A DNA stretch of 64,000 nt from JABDMH01 sp965223165 (lineage in GTDB: Bacteria; Bacteroidota; Bacteroidia; Chitinophagales; Saprospiraceae), in the NCBI GenBank assembly GCA_965223165.1, contig CBDCVQ010000014.1, forward strand, positions 457,520 through 521,519. The letters run 5' to 3'. This document shows, piece by piece, positions 17,199 through 27,660 of this stretch. A program made the translations under genes and the position numbers. The notes beneath the pieces are model-generated. The model ran no database searches. It was given only the letters and a program-made list of their open reading frames with translations, and was not told the origin of the DNA. Each line of letters opens with the position of its first letter. Within the stretch, counting starts at the first letter, position 1.

Positions 17199-19835
17199 AT
17201 GTCCTCACCGTCAATTCGTCCTGTCAGATGGATAAATAAAAAGCTCGGCGCTGTCCTCGTGTTTTTATGTCTAGTCGGAGCAGAATCAGCCGGGCAAACA
17301 CATTTGCAGACCGCCACTGTCATTATCGGTGCGCAAGCCTCCCCCGTGGAGAAAAAGGTCGGGCATTTGCTCCGCGACCGGCTGGCCGAGTGGCCTTCCG
17401 TTGATGCCACCCTGCAAGTCTCCGATAGCGAGCCCGGGGCATCGGCAGCGCAGATGAACATCTACCTGGGCAAGACTACCACCCACCGTCTGCTCAGCGA
17501 AGCGCTTGAGCAGCGTCGGATCGCTGCACCTACCCGCACGAATCCGGGGCCGGAGGGTTTTGTGATACATAGCCACGGCACCCAGATCTTCGCGGCTGGC
17601 ACGGACGATCGAGGCTGCCTTTATGCGGTGGGAGAATTGCTGCGACAACTGGACTTTACTGATCAAGGCATCCGTGTACCACACATCCGTGGACTCCGCA
17701 CGGCTCCTGCCTTTGAGATTCGGGGCACCCAATTTGGGCAGAGCCGAGTGGCCAGACAGTTGGCCAAGGTACGACCCTGGACTACGGAGGAAACAGCACG
17801 TGTCATTCTGGACTACGCCTTAGCCGGAGCCAACATATTTTCGGTGGATAAAGGGCCGTGGTTTGATTTTGTAAAGTCCTACGGTCTGATGACCCAAGGA
17901 CGATTTGGCGCCAACGCTGCGCCGGAAATTGATAACCCTTCCTGGGAAGCATCGGAATCCATTGGGCGAAAAGGTTACCTCTGCCTCTCCGTTCCAGACG
18001 CCCACAGCTATATGCTGGAAAAATGTGAAAACTATTTTCGTGACAGCCCCTCTTTTGACCTGATAAAATTTCACGGCGGGGATGGTGGTGGTTGCGAATG
18101 TGACCGATGCGATCCGTATGGACTGACCTTTATCCGTACCGTGGAGAAAATGGCCGAAATCATCCACAAATATCATCCGGACACCCGTATTTATTTTACC
18201 AATCAAAAATTCGACAATGCCGATGACCAGGCGATTTTCGACTATCTGAATGAACACCCCAGAGATTGGCTTTGGGCATGGGGCTACGGACCCGGTTCGG
18301 ATGCCACGACCTGGCAGCCCGGCCATCGACAGACGCACCGGATGGATCTCTTTACCTACCCGGGACATGGGCCATATGGCTTGTACCCCCGAGAGATTTT
18401 ACATCAACTGCCTCCGCAGCAACAATTAATTTTCTACAACGAGATTACCCATTGGAAATATTCGCAGCATGGGTACATCCAAATGTATCCACGCGCGGAC
18501 AAGAACGGTGATTTACCACCGCTAGCCAGTCACGACATCTACGAGCGCAGACCCGATCAGGCCATGACCATGGTCTACAATCGTCTTACCTTCTTTGCCT
18601 GGCCCCGATATTATCATCGCGTATTTAATGATCTACTGCGCTACGGCATTGGGGACATCACCCACTCCAGCGGCCACCACGATCACTTTAATCAATGGAT
18701 GTGGCAACGTCTCTTGTGGTCACCTCGCATGACTGTCGAACAGGTAGTACAGGAATATTGTCGCGCCTGGTTTGGCCAAGATGCGGCCAAAGATATGGCA
18801 GCCGCAATATTCCAACTGGAAAGGAATCTGGAGGAAATACCGGACACCTCTATTGCCGGCAAAAGCGGAATACCGAAATATTATCGGCTGGTGCAGGAAG
18901 CGGGAGCCAAGATGGACCCGGCCTGGCGACAGGGCAACTGGTTGTACACGATGTATCTACAAAAGGGCGCTTTGGACCGCTACGTCCAACTGGCGGTGAT
19001 ACAGCAGGAGCAGCTCCAGGCTTCGATTGAGGAGCAAGCGCAAAATATGCTGGATGCTACCTGGGAACCCGAGATCGTCCGCGCCATGCTGGGCCGCATC
19101 AAGGAATTGCAGCCCACCTCAGCTATGCTTAAGCTTCAGGCAGAGGCGGACTCTTTGGGGATGTTGAGCAATCGACTCTTTGGTATGCGCAACGACGGAC
19201 TCTACCATCTGACACATGATTTTGTCGGATTGGGTTGGACGAAGCGACAATTGGAGCGTTGTCTGTCTGCCAATCCAGACCAGCGACGGGAGCTGCTATC
19301 CATGATCGCGGATTATGATCATCCCGGGGAGGGTGGCTTCTACGATAATCTCGGCACGGGTAATGACTGCCCGCATGTGATACATGGCTATCCCTACGAC
19401 CACGGTCAGCCCTATGTGAGCAATATGCTCTCTGAGGCCAACCGGCCCAGTCAACGATCGATGCACTTCACGCAGGATGAAGCACAGGGTGTGACTCTCC
19501 AATACGATGACCTCAGCACCACCGCACCGTATCGTGTCCGCTTTACCCTTGTCCGACCCTGGTATCAGGCCCGCTACGCAGAGCGGATGAACCAGCATGC
19601 TCAGGCCATCTATGCCGACGATCGACTACTGGATAGCGCCGTCGAACTACCGCTCCAGATGAGTGATTTTTTCACCTATGACATCCCCCCGGAACTCACG
19701 GCGGACGGCGAGCTCACCATTCGCTTGGCAAAGGCAGCGGACGTAGCCGCTGGAGATCGCGTGTCGGTCGAACAATGGCGCAACAGTGGGGGCTGGGGGA
19801 CACTGGTGTCCGAGGTATGGCTGATGAAAAAGTAG
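17199..19835 (+). CDS. glycosidase-like secreted protein (GH67/DUF4838-type architecture)
   Basis: 878 aa with a signal peptide about 10-32. The N-terminal 35-175 resembles the substrate-binding-style domain found before GH20/GH67 barrels (NIYLGKTTTHRLL, GPEGFVIHSHGTQIFAAGTD, GCLYAVGELLRQL). The central 185-560 is a TIM-barrel-like region with KFHGGDGGGCECDRCDPYG (a GGD-G motif and a CxC-x2-C cluster), YHPDTRIYF and HSSGHHDHFNQWMWQRLLW. The C-terminal about 715-878 is a beta domain starting GEGGFYDNLG and ending GTLVSEVWLMKK. The 831-aa protein at 56403 is a paralogue over the whole length. A glycosidase role is inferred from architecture, and catalytic residues are not proven. A decayed copy of the last 37 codons lies at 28145-28255. 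Confidence 0.75.
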   Translation: MSSPSIRPVRWINKKLGAVLVFLCLVGAESAGQTHLQTATVIIGAQASPVEKKVGHLLRDRLAEWPSVDATLQVSDSEPGASAAQMNIYLGKTTTHRLLSEALEQRRIAAPTRTNPGPEGFVIHSHGTQIFAAGTDDRGCLYAVGELLRQLDFTDQGIRVPHIRGLRTAPAFEIRGTQFGQSRVARQLAKVRPWTTEETARVILDYALAGANIFSVDKGPWFDFVKSYGLMTQGRFGANAAPEIDNPSWEASESIGRKGYLCLSVPDAHSYMLEKCENYFRDSPSFDLIKFHGGDGGGCECDRCDPYGLTFIRTVEKMAEIIHKYHPDTRIYFTNQKFDNADDQAIFDYLNEHPRDWLWAWGYGPGSDATTWQPGHRQTHRMDLFTYPGHGPYGLYPREILHQLPPQQQLIFYNEITHWKYSQHGYIQMYPRADKNGDLPPLASHDIYERRPDQAMTMVYNRLTFFAWPRYYHRVFNDLLRYGIGDITHSSGHHDHFNQWMWQRLLWSPRMTVEQVVQEYCRAWFGQDAAKDMAAAIFQLERNLEEIPDTSIAGKSGIPKYYRLVQEAGAKMDPAWRQGNWLYTMYLQKGALDRYVQLAVIQQEQLQASIEEQAQNMLDATWEPEIVRAMLGRIKELQPTSAMLKLQAEADSLGMLSNRLFGMRNDGLYHLTHDFVGLGWTKRQLERCLSANPDQRRELLSMIADYDHPGEGGFYDNLGTGNDCPHVIHGYPYDHGQPYVSNMLSEANRPSQRSMHFTQDEAQGVTLQYDDLSTTAPYRVRFTLVRPWYQARYAERMNQHAQAIYADDRLLDSAVELPLQMSDFFTYDIPPELTADGELTIRLAKAADVAAGDRVSVEQWRNSGGWGTLVSEVWLMKK

Positions 19836-20196
19836 GCAGGGAATGCGGTACAGCATACCGTTTCACCAGCAGTCTAAGTCATATCGCACAGAGCCACTCT
19901 GAAAATTCTGCCCGACTTCGCCTCGAATAGCCAACTGTAGGAAAGGTTAGGCTGGATCAGGGAGCGCTCTTACCGCAATCTCATCTGAATGCTCCGTCTA
20001 CCGTGGACGATATCAGTGCGTAGATTGAAGTATAGAGCTGGCCATCATGGTCCCTCCATCGCAAAGGACACCAGAATAGCGTTGCCTTGATATCCTAGGG
20101 GTCGCGTAACCATGTCGCTACTCTTTGACGCATTACGTCGTCGGCTCTACTGACAGGCCTAGCACCCTTCTGCCCGTCTGACACCTCCAAGAATCG
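19836..20196 (-). other. intergenic with possible decayed coding remnant
   Basis: This space separates two convergent genes. On the minus strand, about 20110-19873, one frame reads protein-like (LGYQGNAILVSFAMEGP, LYFNLRTDIVHGRRSIQMRL, LSYSWLFEAKSGRIFRVAL) but carries two internal stops (TGA near 20047, TAA near 19970). It may be the remnant of an older gene. I do not recognise its family. Nothing else was seen. Confidence 0.3.
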
Positions 20197-20227
20197 AAAA
20201 GGAGGAGATTGCAGAACAAGCTCCTCC
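20197..20227 (-). terminator. intrinsic terminator after the 2465-aa repeat protein
   Basis: On the minus strand GGAGGAG pairs with CTCCTCC across a 13-nt loop and is followed at once by TTTT. It begins 36 bp downstream of the stop codon of the 2465-aa gene, where a Rho-independent terminator is expected. Confidence 0.7.
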
Positions 20228-20262
20228 ATGGATTCCTTACTACAGCCTCGTCGTGATCGCTG

Positions 20263-23200
20263 TCAACGATGATTGACGATGATAGGTATTGACCTGAACT
20301 GATCCTGATCTCGAACCATCAGGTGATGTAGGCCATCTGCCACGAAATCAGGTATCTCCAAAATGATCTTCGAACCGTTTGCGGCAATCTTCTTCTCATA
20401 GACAAGTCGACCCATTATGTCATAAAGCTGCACAAGTGTTTGCTTGGCTCTTGCGTGCTCCACCTCCAGAATCAGGAAGTTGGACACAGGATTGGGAGAG
20501 ACTTGTACAGATAATCTTTCGTCAGGCTGCCGGTTCAGACTAAACCTACCTCGGTTTATGGACCTTACAGTCTTGATCTTATCCACACTTGCAGCCTTTG
20601 AATCCTCCCTTTCTTCATGGTCACAAATGAGATCACATGTGCTTGCATGCAATATGACATATATAGGGGCCCCTTCGCAATCGGAAAGCTTGAGGGGATC
20701 GTCGGCATTATCCCATAGTGTTACGTTTTCCGAGAATTCATCCTTGTAAGGGTACTGCCCCGGCGCCACTGTGGGCACGTACGTTTTACCCTTCCTTTTG
20801 GTAGGATACGGATCGCACCCTGCATACAGGTGGATACTTTCTAGGTAGTGCTCGCCATCCATCAGAAGATAGTCCACAACGACTGTCCCTTGGGTGGCAT
20901 CGTAGGTAATTGAGGCAGTTCCTGTCTTTTGCCCTCTGCGCGTGTCGCAGTGCGCTGCCCCCTCCCAAAGATCAACAGTGTATGTGCCTTCGACCAACGG
21001 CCCAAGAGTCCAGCCCCATCGACTGAAACTTACCATCTCACCATTTTGTTCGATGGGATCTTGAAAGCAGTGACTGGCGGCATCATTCTCTTCTTGGAGA
21101 AGGGCAAAGGAAGTGCCACATTCTTCTGCCACCGTGGTTGAGCAACTTGTGGAGCAGTCACCGTAGCTCACTGTGACAGAATAAGTTCCGCCTTCGCCCA
21201 CCATGATTGTTGCACCGTCCTCCTCAAGGAGTTCGCCGTCCTTGTACCATATGTACGCAAAGGGACCCTTGCAATCAGACGTTACGATCACAGAAAGTGT
21301 GGCATCTACGCCTTCGCATTCCACTTGCCTGATTTCACAAGTCAAGTTGGGGGTGATGCGTAGGGTCTGTCTGCAGCTACTGCTGTTGCCACAGGCGTCC
21401 GTGGCCGTCCAGGTACGGGTGACAACGATCGGGCAGATACCGTCTGTACTGTCTACGTAGGAGAGGTTTACCTCGCCGCAGTTGTCAGATACTTCCACTC
21501 CTGCAGCTGCCGGGTCGTCCACCTGGACAGGTACTTCGGAGTAGGAGAAGTCTCCCATCTCCAAAATGGAGCAACCGGTAATATTTTCTTCTTCTGGACA
21601 CGAAACCTCCGGTGCCGTAGTGTCTACCGTCCAGGTGTAGGTCACCGACACCGCTTCGGCCGCATTGCCACAACCATCCACATAGGTCGCTGTCCATGTC
21701 TGCCTATAGCCGCAGCCATCGGGGATCGGGCCATCTGTATTCGCTTCAACACTTACCTCGGCGGCAAGGCAATTATCGGTCGCCGTAAACGTCGGGGGTT
21801 CGATCGTCGGATTACAAGCTCCCGCCGGATCATTGCTGCTCAATATCACGATCTCCGGTGCCGTAGTGTCTACCGTCCAGGTGTACGTCACCGACACCGC
21901 TTCGGCCGCATTGCCACAACCATCCACATAGGTCGCTGTCCATGTCTGCCTATAGCCACAGCCATCGGGGATCGGACCATCTGTATTCGCTTCAACACTT
22001 ACCTCGCCGGCAATGCAATTATCGGTCGCCGTAAACGTCGGGGGTTCGATCGTCGGATTACAAGCTCCCGCCGGATCATTGCTGCTCAATATCATAATCT
22101 CCGGTGCCGTAGTGTCAACCGTCCAGGTGTACGTCACCGACACCGCTTCGGCCGCATTGGCACAACCATCCACATAGGTCGCTGTCCATGTCTGCCTATA
22201 AGCACATCCTACATTAGTAAATCCATCCGTATTCGCTACTACATTTACGGCGTCTCCCAGGCAATTATCCGTCGCTGTAAACGTCGGCGGTTCGATCGTC
22301 GGATTACAAGCTCCTGCCGGATCATTGCTACTCAATATCACGATCTCCGGTGCCGTAGTGTCAACCGTCCAGGTGTAGGTCACCGACACCGCTTCGGCCG
22401 CGTTGCCACAACCATCCACATAGGTCGCTGTCCATGTCTGCCTATACGCACATCCTACATTAGTAAATCCATCCGTATTTGCTACTACATTTACGGCGTC
22501 TCCCAGACAATTATCCGTCGCTGTAAACGTCGGCGGTTCGATCGTCGGATTACAAGCTCCTGCCGGATCATTGCTACTCAATATCACGATCTCCGGTGCC
22601 GTAGTGTCAACCGTCCAGGTGTAGGTCACCGACACCGCTTCGGCCGCGTTGCCACAACCATCCACATAGGTCGCTGTCCATGTCTGCCTATACGCACATC
22701 CTACATTAGTAAATCCATCCGTATTTGCTACTACATTTACGGCGTCTCCCAGACAATTATCCGTCGCTGTAAACGTCGGCGGTTCGATCGTCGGATTACA
22801 AGCTCCTGCCGGATCATTGCTACTCGCTATCACGATCTCTGGTGCCGTAGTGTCAACCGTCCAGGTGTACGTCACCGACACCGCTTCGGCCGCGTTGCCA
22901 CAACCATCCACATAGGTCGCTGTCCATGTCTGCCTATACGCACATCCCACATTAGTAGAGCCATCCGTATTCGCTACTACATTTACGGCGTCTCCCAGGC
23001 AATTATCCGTCGCTGTAAACGTCGGCGGTTCGATCGTCGGATTACAAGCCCCTGCCGGATCATTGCTACTCGCTATCACGATCTCCGGTGCCGTAGTGTC
23101 TACCGTCCAGGTGTACGTCACCGACACCGCTTCGGCCGCGTTGCCACAACCATCCACATAGGTCGCTGTCCATGTCTGCCTATAAGCACATCCTACATTA

Positions 23201-26200
23201 GTAAATCCATCCGTATTCGCTACTACATTTACGGCGTCTCCCAGGCAATTATCCGTCGCTGTAAACGTCGGCGGTTCGATCGTCGAATTACAAGCTCCTG
23301 CCGGATCATTGCTACTCGCTATCACGATCTCCGGTGCCGTAGTGTCTACCGTCCAGGTGTAGGTCACCGACACCGCTTCGGCCGCGTTGCCACAACCATC
23401 CACATAGGTCGCTGTCCATGTCTGCCTATAAGCACATCCTACATTAGTAAATCCATCCGTATTTGCTACTACATTTACGGCGTCTCCCAGACAATTATCC
23501 GTCGCTGTAAACGTCGGCGGTTCGATCGTCGGATTACAAGCTCCTGCCGGATCATTGCTACTCGCTATCACGATCTCTGGTGCCGTAGTGTCTACCGTCC
23601 AGGTGTAGGTCACCGACACCGCTTCGGCCGCATTGCCACAACCATCCACATAGGTCGCTGTCCACGTCTGTGTATGCGCACATCCTACATTAGTAGAGCC
23701 ATCCGTATTCGCCATTACATTTACGGCGTCTCCCAGACAATTATCCGTCGCTGTAAACGTCGGCGGTTCGATCGTCGGATTACAAGCCCCTGCCGGATCA
23801 TTGCTACTCGCTATCACGATCTCCGGTGCCGTAGTGTCTACCGTCCAGGTGTAGGTCACCGACACCGCTTCGGCCGCATTGCCACAACCATCCACATAGG
23901 TCGCTGTCCATGTCTGCCTATACGCACATCCTACATTAGTAAATCCATCCGTATTCGCTACTACATTTACGGCGTCTCCCAGACAATTATCCGTCGCTGT
24001 AAACGTCGGCGGTTCGATCGTCGAATTACAAGCTCCTGCCGGATCATTGCTACTCGCTATCACGATCTCCGGTGCCGTAGTGTCTACTGTCCAGGTGTAC
24101 GTCACCGACACCGCTTCGGCCGCATTGCCACAACCATCCACATAGGTCGCTGTCCACGTCTGCGTATGCGCACATCCTACATGAGTAGAGCCATCCGTAT
24201 TCGCCATTACATTTACGGTGTCTCCCAGGCAATTATCCGTCGCTGCAAACGTCGGGGGTTCGATCGTCGGATTACAAGCTCCTGCCGGATCATTGCTACT
24301 CGCTATCACGATCTCCGGTGCCGTAGTGTCTACCGTCCAGGAGTAGGTCACCGACACCGCTTCGGCCGCGTTGCCACAACCATCCACATAGGTCGCTGTC
24401 CATGTCTGCCTATAAGCACATCCTACATTAGTAGAGCCATCCGTATTCGCTACTACATTTACGGCGTCTCCCAGACAATTATCCGTCGCTGTAAACGTCG
24501 GTGGTTCGATCGTCGAATTACAAGCTCCTGCCGGATCATTGCTACTCGCTATCACGATCTCCGGTGCCGTAGTGTCTACCGTCCAGGTGTAGGTCACCGA
24601 CACCGCTTCGGCCGCGTTGCCACAACCATCCACATAGGTCGCTGTCCATGTCTGCGTATACGCACATCCTACATTAGTAGAGCCATCCGTATTCGCTACT
24701 ACATTTACGGCGTCTCCCAGACAATTATCCGTCGCTACAAACGTCGGCGGTTCGATCGTCGGATTACAAGCCCCTGCCGGATCATTGCTACTCGCTATCA
24801 CGATCTCCGGTGCCGTAGTGTCTACCGTCCAGGTGTAGGTCACCGACACCGCTTCGGCCGCGTTGCCACAACCATCCACATAGGTCGCTGTCCATGTCTG
24901 CCTATACGCACATCCTACATTAGTAAATCCATCCGTATTTGCTACTACATTTACGGCGTCTCCCAGACAATTATCCGTCGCTGTAAACGTCGGCGGTTCG
25001 ATCGTCGGATTACAAGCTCCTGCCGGATCATTGCTACTCAATATCACGATCTCCGGTGCCGTAGTGTCTACCGTCCAGGTGTAGGTCACCGACACCGCTT
25101 CGGCCGCATTGCCACAACCATCCACATAGGTCGCTGTCCACGTCTGCGTATGCGCACATCCTACATTAGTAGAGCCATCCGTATTCGCTACTACATTTAC
25201 GGCGTCTCCCAGGCAATTATCCGTCGCTGTAAACGTCGGCGGTTCGATCGTCGGATTACAAGCCCCTGCCGGATCATTGCTACTCGCTATCACGATCTGC
25301 GGTGCCGTAGTGTCTACCGTCCAGGTGTAGGTCACCGACACCGCTTCAGCCGCATTGCCACAACCATCCACATAGGTCGCTGTCCACGTCTGCGTATGCG
25401 CACATCCTACATTAGTAGAGCCATCCGTATTCGCCACTACATTTACGGCGTCTCCCAGGCAATTATCCCTCGCTGTAAACGTCGGCGGTTCGATCGTCGG
25501 ATTACAAGCTCCTGCCGGATCATTGCTGCTCAATATCACGATCTCCGGTGCCGTGGTGTCTACCGTCCAGGTGTACGTCACCGACACCGCTTCGGCCGCA
25601 TTGCCACAACCATCCACATAGGTCGTTGTCCATGTCTGCCTATACGCACATCCTACATTAGTAAATCCATCCGTATTCGCTACTACATTTACGGTGTCTC
25701 CCAGGCAACTATCCGTCGCTGTAAACGTCGGCGGTTCGATCGTCGGATTACAAGCTCCTGCCGGATCATTGCTGCTCAATATCACGATCTCCGGTGCCGT
25801 AGTGTCTACCGTCCAGGTGTAGGTCACCGACACCGCTTCGGCCGCATTGCCACAACCATCCACATAGGTCGCTGTCCACGTCTGCGTATGCGCACATCCT
25901 ACATTAGTAGAGCCATCGGTATTCGCTACTACATTTACGGCGTCTCCCAGGCAATTATCCGTCGCTGTAAACGTCGGCGGTTCGATCGTCGGATTACAAG
26001 CTCCTGCCGGATCATTACTGCTCGCTATCACGATCTCCGGTGCCCTATTGTCCTCCGTCCATGTGTAGGTCACCGACGCTGCTTCGGCGTGGTTGCCGCA
26101 CTCATCCGTGTAGGTCGCTGTCCACGTCTGTGTATAGCCACAGCCATCGGGGATCGGACCATCTGTATTCGCTTCAACACTTACCTCGCCGGCAATGCAA

Positions 26201-27660
26201 TTATCGGTCGCCACAAACGTCGGTGCTTCAATCGTCGGATTACAAGCTCCTGCCGGATCATTACTGCTCGCTATCACTATCTCCGGTGCCCTATTGTCCT
26301 CCGTCCATTTGTAGGTCACTGACACTGCTTCGGCGTGGTTGCCGCACTCATCCGTGTAGGTCGCTGTCCACGTCTGCGTATAGCCGCAGCCATCGGGGAT
26401 GGGACCATCTGTATTCGCTTCAACACTTACCTCACCGGCAATGCAATTATCGGTCACCACAAACGTCGGTGCTTCAATCGTCGGATTACACGCACCCCCG
26501 GGATCATTACTGCTCGATATCGAAATCTCCGGTGCCGTGTTGTCTACCTGCCAACGGTAGGTCACATCACAGCTCGCACTGGTGCCACAATCATTCATCA
26601 CCGTCACGGTAAAGGTCTGCGACTTCTCACATCCTCCAGTGATCGGACCAGCATCTACCTCCCAAGTGATGCACTTATTTTCCGAACTTACTCTTGTCAA
26701 TGCATCATCGATGGTCGGCAAGTTCTCAGGGTTGCAGCCAAGGTCAATATCATCTAGCGTACATGTAATGCTGAGAGGCTCATCAGATATCGTAATCGTC
26801 TGGATGCAAGTGATTGGATCCCCTTGACATAAGGTAGCCACCTTCCAGTTTCTAGTGATTACTCTAGGACAACCGTCACTCATTTCATCTTCATAGGATA
26901 TCTCCGCATCACAATCATTCGTGATTGAAGGATAACCCGTATTATCCGGGTCTATGGACTCGTCGCATTCAATAGTTATGTCCCCAGGGCAAGTAACGGT
27001 GGGTGTGCATTCACTACAATCTTCGGGGCCAGGGATGTCCAGGACAAATTCATTCTGGCCAGCCTTTATCCCAAATTTGATAGTCCCTACAGGTTGGATG
27101 CCATCAACGCAGATAAAATATCGTCGCTCCCCCGCTATACCTTCATCAAATTTGACGCCACATATACCGGTGGTTGGGTCAGTTCCCTGCGTGGGAGAGC
27201 CACCGGTGGATTGTGTTATCTCGCAACCATTTAGAGACCACAACCCAACCGTTGCTTCTTCATCCAAGCAAGTGCCCTGACAATCAGAGGCACCAAAGAT
27301 AGTGTGACTGATAGCCGGGCTTTCACCGTTAGTGATGCAATAGTAAAAACAGGTCGTGCAATTTTCATAATCATATTGTACACCCGCAAATGTTATAGTA
27401 TGTTGCGAGCCCACAATTTCAATAGGGTCATTGGCATCACAATCTATCTCACAGTCCTGGCTGAAGCCGGCTGCGGTGCAGGCTATTAGGCCTATAAAAA
27501 GCAGCTGCAACCTGACTATTGGAGGTGTGAAGTCTTCTCTCGATGAAGAGATAAAACTCAACGTGCTCAAGGATTGCATTAATGCCGGTCCCAGATTTGA
27601 AATTACATTGAAGGCAGGTCTTTCGGGCTTGGCAGCTGCCATTTGTTTTGGTAGGTACAT
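20263..27660 (-). CDS. giant T9SS surface protein with 20 near-identical 82-aa repeats
   Basis: 2465 aa. The signal peptide lies late (hydrophobic LQLLFIGLIACTAAGFS about residues 51-67), so the true start may be the internal Met at 27579. Next come a Cys-rich N-domain (about 70-215), HYR-like Ig modules, then 20 tandem units of 82 aa (26.5-21.6 kb). Each unit has four Cys (GAC, DNC, VGC, DGCGN), the words SSNDPAGACNPTIEPPTF and QTWTATYVDGCGNAAEAVSV, and the hinge TVDTTAPE. Then come another HYR module, a domain with APGQYPYKDE shared with the 1253-aa neighbour, and a T9SS sorting domain (VQVSPNPVSNFLILEVE, LYDIMGRLVYEKKI). It is expected to be a long disulfide-stabilised fibre on the cell surface, perhaps an adhesin. 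No enzyme motif is present. Confidence 0.85.
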   Translation of the reverse strand: MYLPKQMAAAKPERPAFNVISNLGPALMQSLSTLSFISSSREDFTPPIVRLQLLFIGLIACTAAGFSQDCEIDCDANDPIEIVGSQHTITFAGVQYDYENCTTCFYYCITNGESPAISHTIFGASDCQGTCLDEEATVGLWSLNGCEITQSTGGSPTQGTDPTTGICGVKFDEGIAGERRYFICVDGIQPVGTIKFGIKAGQNEFVLDIPGPEDCSECTPTVTCPGDITIECDESIDPDNTGYPSITNDCDAEISYEDEMSDGCPRVITRNWKVATLCQGDPITCIQTITISDEPLSITCTLDDIDLGCNPENLPTIDDALTRVSSENKCITWEVDAGPITGGCEKSQTFTVTVMNDCGTSASCDVTYRWQVDNTAPEISISSSNDPGGACNPTIEAPTFVVTDNCIAGEVSVEANTDGPIPDGCGYTQTWTATYTDECGNHAEAVSVTYKWTEDNRAPEIVIASSNDPAGACNPTIEAPTFVATDNCIAGEVSVEANTDGPIPDGCGYTQTWTATYTDECGNHAEAASVTYTWTEDNRAPEIVIASSNDPAGACNPTIEPPTFTATDNCLGDAVNVVANTDGSTNVGCAHTQTWTATYVDGCGNAAEAVSVTYTWTVDTTAPEIVILSSNDPAGACNPTIEPPTFTATDSCLGDTVNVVANTDGFTNVGCAYRQTWTTTYVDGCGNAAEAVSVTYTWTVDTTAPEIVILSSNDPAGACNPTIEPPTFTARDNCLGDAVNVVANTDGSTNVGCAHTQTWTATYVDGCGNAAEAVSVTYTWTVDTTAPQIVIASSNDPAGACNPTIEPPTFTATDNCLGDAVNVVANTDGSTNVGCAHTQTWTATYVDGCGNAAEAVSVTYTWTVDTTAPEIVILSSNDPAGACNPTIEPPTFTATDNCLGDAVNVVANTDGFTNVGCAYRQTWTATYVDGCGNAAEAVSVTYTWTVDTTAPEIVIASSNDPAGACNPTIEPPTFVATDNCLGDAVNVVANTDGSTNVGCAYTQTWTATYVDGCGNAAEAVSVTYTWTVDTTAPEIVIASSNDPAGACNSTIEPPTFTATDNCLGDAVNVVANTDGSTNVGCAYRQTWTATYVDGCGNAAEAVSVTYSWTVDTTAPEIVIASSNDPAGACNPTIEPPTFAATDNCLGDTVNVMANTDGSTHVGCAHTQTWTATYVDGCGNAAEAVSVTYTWTVDTTAPEIVIASSNDPAGACNSTIEPPTFTATDNCLGDAVNVVANTDGFTNVGCAYRQTWTATYVDGCGNAAEAVSVTYTWTVDTTAPEIVIASSNDPAGACNPTIEPPTFTATDNCLGDAVNVMANTDGSTNVGCAHTQTWTATYVDGCGNAAEAVSVTYTWTVDTTAPEIVIASSNDPAGACNPTIEPPTFTATDNCLGDAVNVVANTDGFTNVGCAYRQTWTATYVDGCGNAAEAVSVTYTWTVDTTAPEIVIASSNDPAGACNSTIEPPTFTATDNCLGDAVNVVANTDGFTNVGCAYRQTWTATYVDGCGNAAEAVSVTYTWTVDTTAPEIVIASSNDPAGACNPTIEPPTFTATDNCLGDAVNVVANTDGSTNVGCAYRQTWTATYVDGCGNAAEAVSVTYTWTVDTTAPEIVIASSNDPAGACNPTIEPPTFTATDNCLGDAVNVVANTDGFTNVGCAYRQTWTATYVDGCGNAAEAVSVTYTWTVDTTAPEIVILSSNDPAGACNPTIEPPTFTATDNCLGDAVNVVANTDGFTNVGCAYRQTWTATYVDGCGNAAEAVSVTYTWTVDTTAPEIVILSSNDPAGACNPTIEPPTFTATDNCLGDAVNVVANTDGFTNVGCAYRQTWTATYVDGCANAAEAVSVTYTWTVDTTAPEIMILSSNDPAGACNPTIEPPTFTATDNCIAGEVSVEANTDGPIPDGCGYRQTWTATYVDGCGNAAEAVSVTYTWTVDTTAPEIVILSSNDPAGACNPTIEPPTFTATDNCLAAEVSVEANTDGPIPDGCGYRQTWTATYVDGCGNAAEAVSVTYTWTVDTTAPEVSCPEEENITGCSILEMGDFSYSEVPVQVDDPAAAGVEVSDNCGEVNLSYVDSTDGICPIVVTRTWTATDACGNSSSCRQTLRITPNLTCEIRQVECEGVDATLSVIVTSDCKGPFAYIWYKDGELLEEDGATIMVGEGGTYSVTVSYGDCSTSCSTTVAEECGTSFALLQEENDAASHCFQDPIEQNGEMVSFSRWGWTLGPLVEGTYTVDLWEGAAHCDTRRGQKTGTASITYDATQGTVVVDYLLMDGEHYLESIHLYAGCDPYPTKRKGKTYVPTVAPGQYPYKDEFSENVTLWDNADDPLKLSDCEGAPIYVILHASTCDLICDHEEREDSKAASVDKIKTVRSINRGRFSLNRQPDERLSVQVSPNPVSNFLILEVEHARAKQTLVQLYDIMGRLVYEKKIAANGSKIILEIPDFVADGLHHLMVRDQDQFRSIPIIVNHR
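21600..26535 (-). repeat. 246-bp tandem repeat array, 20 units
   Basis: The coding repeat has a period of 246 bp (for example TAGGTCACCGACACC recurs at that spacing). Units fall into types by the words STNVGCAH, FTNVGCAY, STNVGCAY and PIPDGCGY, and by IVIA or IVIL at the start. The PIPDGCGY type occurs only at the two edges of the array (units 1-2 and 19-20), with homogenised types inside. This edge-to-centre pattern is what unequal crossing-over or gene conversion produces. Confidence 0.9.

Noticed and set aside
23674..26322. 882-codon open frame on the plus strand
   Set aside because: It is the antisense of the 246-bp coding repeat. A stop-free antisense frame is repeated with every unit, so its length reflects repetition. 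The minus-strand protein has signal, domains and sorting signal.
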